Of a stretch of 8,527 nucleotides of DNA, positions 6,336-8,527 are shown in pieces. The DNA lies in contig DASVFB010000202.1 in assembly GCA_036380275.1 (NCBI GenBank), positions 1 to 8,527 on the forward strand, written 5' to 3'. The position numbers were made by a program, and so were the translations under genes. Each line of letters begins with the position of its first letter. The stretch's first letter is position 1. This DNA comes from DASVFB01 sp036380275. Its GTDB lineage: Bacteria > Actinomycetota > Thermoleophilia > Gaiellales > Gaiellaceae. Below the pieces are notes generated by a model. That model ran no database searches. It was not told the origin of the DNA and was given only the letters and a program-made list of their open reading frames with translations.

Positions 6336-7120
6336 GACGCCCGCGCGACTGGAACCGCGTCATCAGCGCCGTGATGCTCCTCGCCGTGCTCGCGGTCGGC
6401 ATCCCGTGGCTGTGGCACGAGTACCAGACCCGGCCGCCGTGGTGGGACCCCGTCCAGCACCAGATCATCCACGTCGGGCTGAAGGAAACGCTGCGCATGG
6501 CTGCGATCTCCGCGCTCGGCGCGTCCGTGATCGGACTCGTCCTCGGCACGCTGTTCACGATCCGCTTTCGGCCCTCGCGCATCCTGATCCGCGTGTACAT
6601 CGAGATCTGGCGGGGACTGCCGATCGTAGTGACGATCTTCCTCATCTACTTCGCGTTCCCGCGGCTCGACGAGACGATTCCGCACCTCCCGAACATCAAC
6701 TCGCTGGCCGCGTTCCAGGCGGCGACCATCGGCCTGATCCTCTGGGGGAGCGCTCAGGTCGCCGAGGCAACGCGCGGCGCGGTGCAGTCGATCCGGAAGG
6801 AACAGCACGAGGCCGCAGCGGCGCTCGGCTTCGGCTGGGTCGGCCGCCAGGTGTACGTGATCCTGCCGCAGGCGGCGAGGAGGCTCCTTCCGCCGTTGGT
6901 CGGACTGCTCGTGAACATCATCCAGAACACGACGATCGCCGGGCTGATCGGCGTCGGTGATGTGCTCGAAGTGGCGAACCGTTCGACCGATCGCCTGCTG
7001 TTTCTGACCGGCTCGTCGAACGCGTTGGCGATCTACACGTACGTCATGGCCGTGTTCTTCGCGATCTCGTTCCCGCTCACGCGCCTGGCGGCGTACCTCG
7101 AGAAGAGGTTCGCCGCTTAG
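6332..7120 (+). CDS. amino acid ABC importer, permease subunit (second)
   Basis: The second membrane subunit of the importer, 262 residues. The frame is open far upstream (from 5723), but that stretch overlaps the first permease; the true start is ATG 6332, which overlaps the preceding TGA as ATGA and has GAGGA at 6321-6325. A first hydrophobic segment at about 10-27 precedes a BPD_transp_1 domain starting near residue 45. EIWRGLPIVVTIFLIYFAFP (91-110) matches the family motif, and the EAA loop is E160-AAAALGFGWVGRQVYVILP179. The region 108-125 (FPRLDETIPHLPNINS) forms an extracytoplasmic loop. The gene ends at TAG 7118-7120, overlapping the stop of the convergent aminotransferase gene. Confidence 0.94.
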   Translation: MRRPRDWNRVISAVMLLAVLAVGIPWLWHEYQTRPPWWDPVQHQIIHVGLKETLRMAAISALGASVIGLVLGTLFTIRFRPSRILIRVYIEIWRGLPIVVTIFLIYFAFPRLDETIPHLPNINSLAAFQAATIGLILWGSAQVAEATRGAVQSIRKEQHEAAAALGFGWVGRQVYVILPQAARRLLPPLVGLLVNIIQNTTIAGLIGVGDVLEVANRSTDRLLFLTGSSNALAIYTYVMAVFFAISFPLTRLAAYLEKRFAA

Positions 7121-8469
7121 CCGCAGTACTCGTCAGCGACGGCGAGCGCCTCGTCGAGAATCGCGAGCCCTTCGTCGAGCTCGTCGCGCGTGATGTTGAG
7201 CGGCGGCGCGAGCATGATCACGTTCCAGTGCACGAAGAGATAGAGGCCCGCGTCGAGCGCGGCTTTCGTGAGTCGCGCGACCGGGGCAGCGGCCTCGCCG
7301 CCCGCGTTGAACGGCACGAGCGGCTCGCGCGTCTCGCGGTTGCGGACGAGCTCGAGCCCCCAGAAGAGACCGAGCCCGCGCACGTCGCCGATCGACGGAT
7401 GCCGTTCTTGCAGTGAACGGAGTGCATCCGCGAGGTAGCGGCCGTGCGCCGCGGAGTTCTCGACGATGCCCTCTTCGCGGAACACCCCGATCGACGCGAC
7501 TGCCGATGCGCACGCGAGCGGATGACCGCTGTACGTCAGTCCTCCCGAGAAGGGCTTGTCGCGGATCCAGTCGCGCAGCTTCTCGTTGATGACCATCGCG
7601 CCTAGGGGCACGTAGCCCGAGTTGATCCCTTTTGCGACGGTGAGGATGTCAGGGACGACGTCCCAGTTCTCGCACGCGAACCATTTGCCGGTGCGCCCGA
7701 AGCCGGCCATGACCTCGTCGAAGATGAGCACGATGCCGTGCCGGTCGCAGACCTCGCGAATCGACTGCAGGTAGCCGTCCGGCGGGGGGATGACGCCATT
7801 CGTGCCCGTGACCGTCTCCATGATCACGGCCGCGACCGTCTGCGGGCCCTCGTACTGGAGGATCTCCTCGAGGTGCGGCGCGCCGGTGCACACAGGGCAG
7901 GGATCGGGATGGCCTGCGGGGCAGCGATACGTGTACGGGTCGAACATGCGCAACACGCCCGGCATGCCCGGTTCCGCGGGCCAGCGGCGCGGGTCGCCGG
8001 TGAGCGTGATCGCGCCCGCAGTCGCGCCGTGGTAGGAGCGGTAGCGCGCGATCACCTTGTGACGCCCCGTGTACCAGCGCGCGAGCTTGATCGCGTTCTC
8101 GTTCGCCTCGGCGCCGCCGTTCGTGAAGAACGACATCGCCAGGTCGCCGGGCGTGACCTCGGCGAGCAGTCGCGCGAGCGTCGAGCGCGGCTCCGACGCC
8201 ATCGGCGGGCCGATCGTGCAGAGTTGCTCCGCCTGCTCCTTGATCGCCTGGATCAGCTTCGGATGCTGGTGTCCGAGCGACAGGTTGACGAGCTGCGAGG
8301 CGAAGTCGAGGTAGCGCTTGCCGTCGTAATCCCAGAAGTACCGTCCCTCGCCGCCCGCGACCGGAATCGGGTTGACGGCGTCCTGCACCGACCAGGAATG
8401 GAGGACGTACTGCTTCGCGTCGGCGACGATCTGCTGCCCTAGCTCGCTGTTTTTCTCGACGATCGCCAT
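7117..8469 (-). CDS. class III PLP-dependent aminotransferase
   Basis: A 450-residue cytoplasmic enzyme of the class III (fold type I) group, which moves amino groups between an amino or omega-amino compound and a keto acid such as pyruvate. Landmarks are a WDYDGKRYLDF segment (46-56), NGGAEANENAIKLAR (117-131) for cofactor phosphate binding, D251 in IFDEVMAGFGRTG pairing with the pyridine nitrogen, Schiff-base K280 in TVAKGINSGYVPLGA, and GGLTYSGHPLA (309-319). Length is normal and the active site is intact. An unusual loop holds C183, H187, C191 and C194 in C-x3-H-x3-C-x2-C spacing. Overall it looks nearest to omega-amino acid or taurine:pyruvate-type transaminases, but the substrate is not determined. 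The ATG at 8469 lies exactly 12 nt from a TAGGAT -10, so the message is probably leaderless. It converges on the importer, suggesting that it uses the imported compound. Confidence 0.94.
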   Translation of the reverse strand: MAIVEKNSELGQQIVADAKQYVLHSWSVQDAVNPIPVAGGEGRYFWDYDGKRYLDFASQLVNLSLGHQHPKLIQAIKEQAEQLCTIGPPMASEPRSTLARLLAEVTPGDLAMSFFTNGGAEANENAIKLARWYTGRHKVIARYRSYHGATAGAITLTGDPRRWPAEPGMPGVLRMFDPYTYRCPAGHPDPCPVCTGAPHLEEILQYEGPQTVAAVIMETVTGTNGVIPPPDGYLQSIREVCDRHGIVLIFDEVMAGFGRTGKWFACENWDVVPDILTVAKGINSGYVPLGAMVINEKLRDWIRDKPFSGGLTYSGHPLACASAVASIGVFREEGIVENSAAHGRYLADALRSLQERHPSIGDVRGLGLFWGLELVRNRETREPLVPFNAGGEAAAPVARLTKAALDAGLYLFVHWNVIMLAPPLNITRDELDEGLAILDEALAVADEYCG

Positions 8470-8481
8470 GTTTCGATCCTA
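8469..8481 (-). promoter_or_regulatory. leaderless promoter -10 (TAGGAT) of the aminotransferase gene
   Basis: On the minus strand TAGGAT occupies 8481 down to 8476, then CGAAAC, then ATG at 8469. It fits TANNNT and puts +1 on the A of the ATG. The -35 window (8504-8499, CCGAAA) is weak. There is no room for a Shine-Dalgarno sequence, which supports a leaderless transcript. Confidence 0.6.
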
Positions 8482-8497
8482 CCGCGACCGCGGTAGG
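8478..8497. promoter_or_regulatory. 20-bp palindromic operator candidate between divergent genes
   Basis: CCTACCGC (8478-8485) and GCGGTAGG (8490-8497) are perfect inverted copies around GACC. Each arm overlaps one of the two divergent -10 elements. A dimeric regulator bound here would cover both promoters. No specific regulator family is identified. Confidence 0.6.
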
Positions 8498-8506
8498 CTT
8501 TCGGTG
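8494..8506 (+). promoter_or_regulatory. leaderless promoter -10 (TAGGCT) of the divergent gene
   Basis: TAGGCT at 8494-8499 fits TANNNT and is followed by six bases and GTG at 8506, the same spacing as on the opposite strand. TTTCGA at 8471-8476 sits 17 nt upstream as a weak -35. Confidence 0.5.
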
Positions 8507-8527
8507 TGACGGACACGCTGCAGGAGG
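8506..8527 (+). CDS. partial N-terminus of a divergent gene, function unknown
   Basis: Only seven codons are inside the window, reading (M/V)TDTLQE from GTG 8506, so nothing can be said about function. The call rests on the -10 to GTG spacing. An alternative is that CAGGAGG at 8521-8527 is the ribosome site of a gene starting just beyond the window edge. Divergent genes sharing an operator with an amino acid catabolic enzyme are often transcriptional regulators or partner enzymes, but this is inference. Confidence 0.4.

Noticed and set aside
7738..8442. 234-codon plus-strand frame opposite the aminotransferase
   Set aside because: Arg/Ala/Val-rich shadow of a gene with intact PLP-binding residues.

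Overview
The window is GC-rich DNA with dense, mostly co-directional genes. It looks like a chromosomal segment of a high-GC Gram-positive (Actinomycetota). A Thermoleophilia-type lineage is my best guess, from the secreted protease ending in a cysteine-containing beta-repeat plus PASTA module and from start codons placed at leaderless-promoter spacing. That lineage call is inference; no marker gene is present.

Left block (1-3794, + strand): a PHO-box-like triple repeat (7-39), an OmpR/PhoB-family response regulator (82-777), an uncharacterised two-helix membrane protein with a long acidic proline-rich tail (814-1815), and a secreted subtilisin-family protease with a C-terminal beta-repeat and PASTA domain (about 1812-3794). 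Spacing is tight: 36 nt, then a 4-nt CTGA overlap. The protease has a clear signal peptide only if translation starts upstream of its first conventional start codon, at a CTG overlapping the previous stop.

Middle block (3796-7120, + strand): a complete polar amino acid ABC importer, with a sigma70-like promoter, ATPase, periplasmic-type binding protein and two HisM/GlnP-type permeases. ATPase/binding protein and permease/permease are coupled by ATGA overlaps. A perfect 14-bp hairpin lies between the binding protein and the first permease and probably lowers permease expression relative to the binding protein.

Right block (7117-8527): a class III PLP aminotransferase on the minus strand, converging on the importer so tightly that the stop codons overlap. 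Its 36-bp upstream gap holds two fully overlapping divergent promoters. Their -10 elements overlap the two arms of a 20-bp palindrome and lie exactly 12 nt from the ATG of the aminotransferase and from a GTG of a gene that leaves the window. This suggests an importer and catabolic transaminase acting on one amino compound, with a divergent regulator or partner gene. The compound cannot be named from sequence.

No tRNA, rRNA, CRISPR array, insertion sequence or phage gene was seen. No gene-free stretch exceeds about 125 bases.
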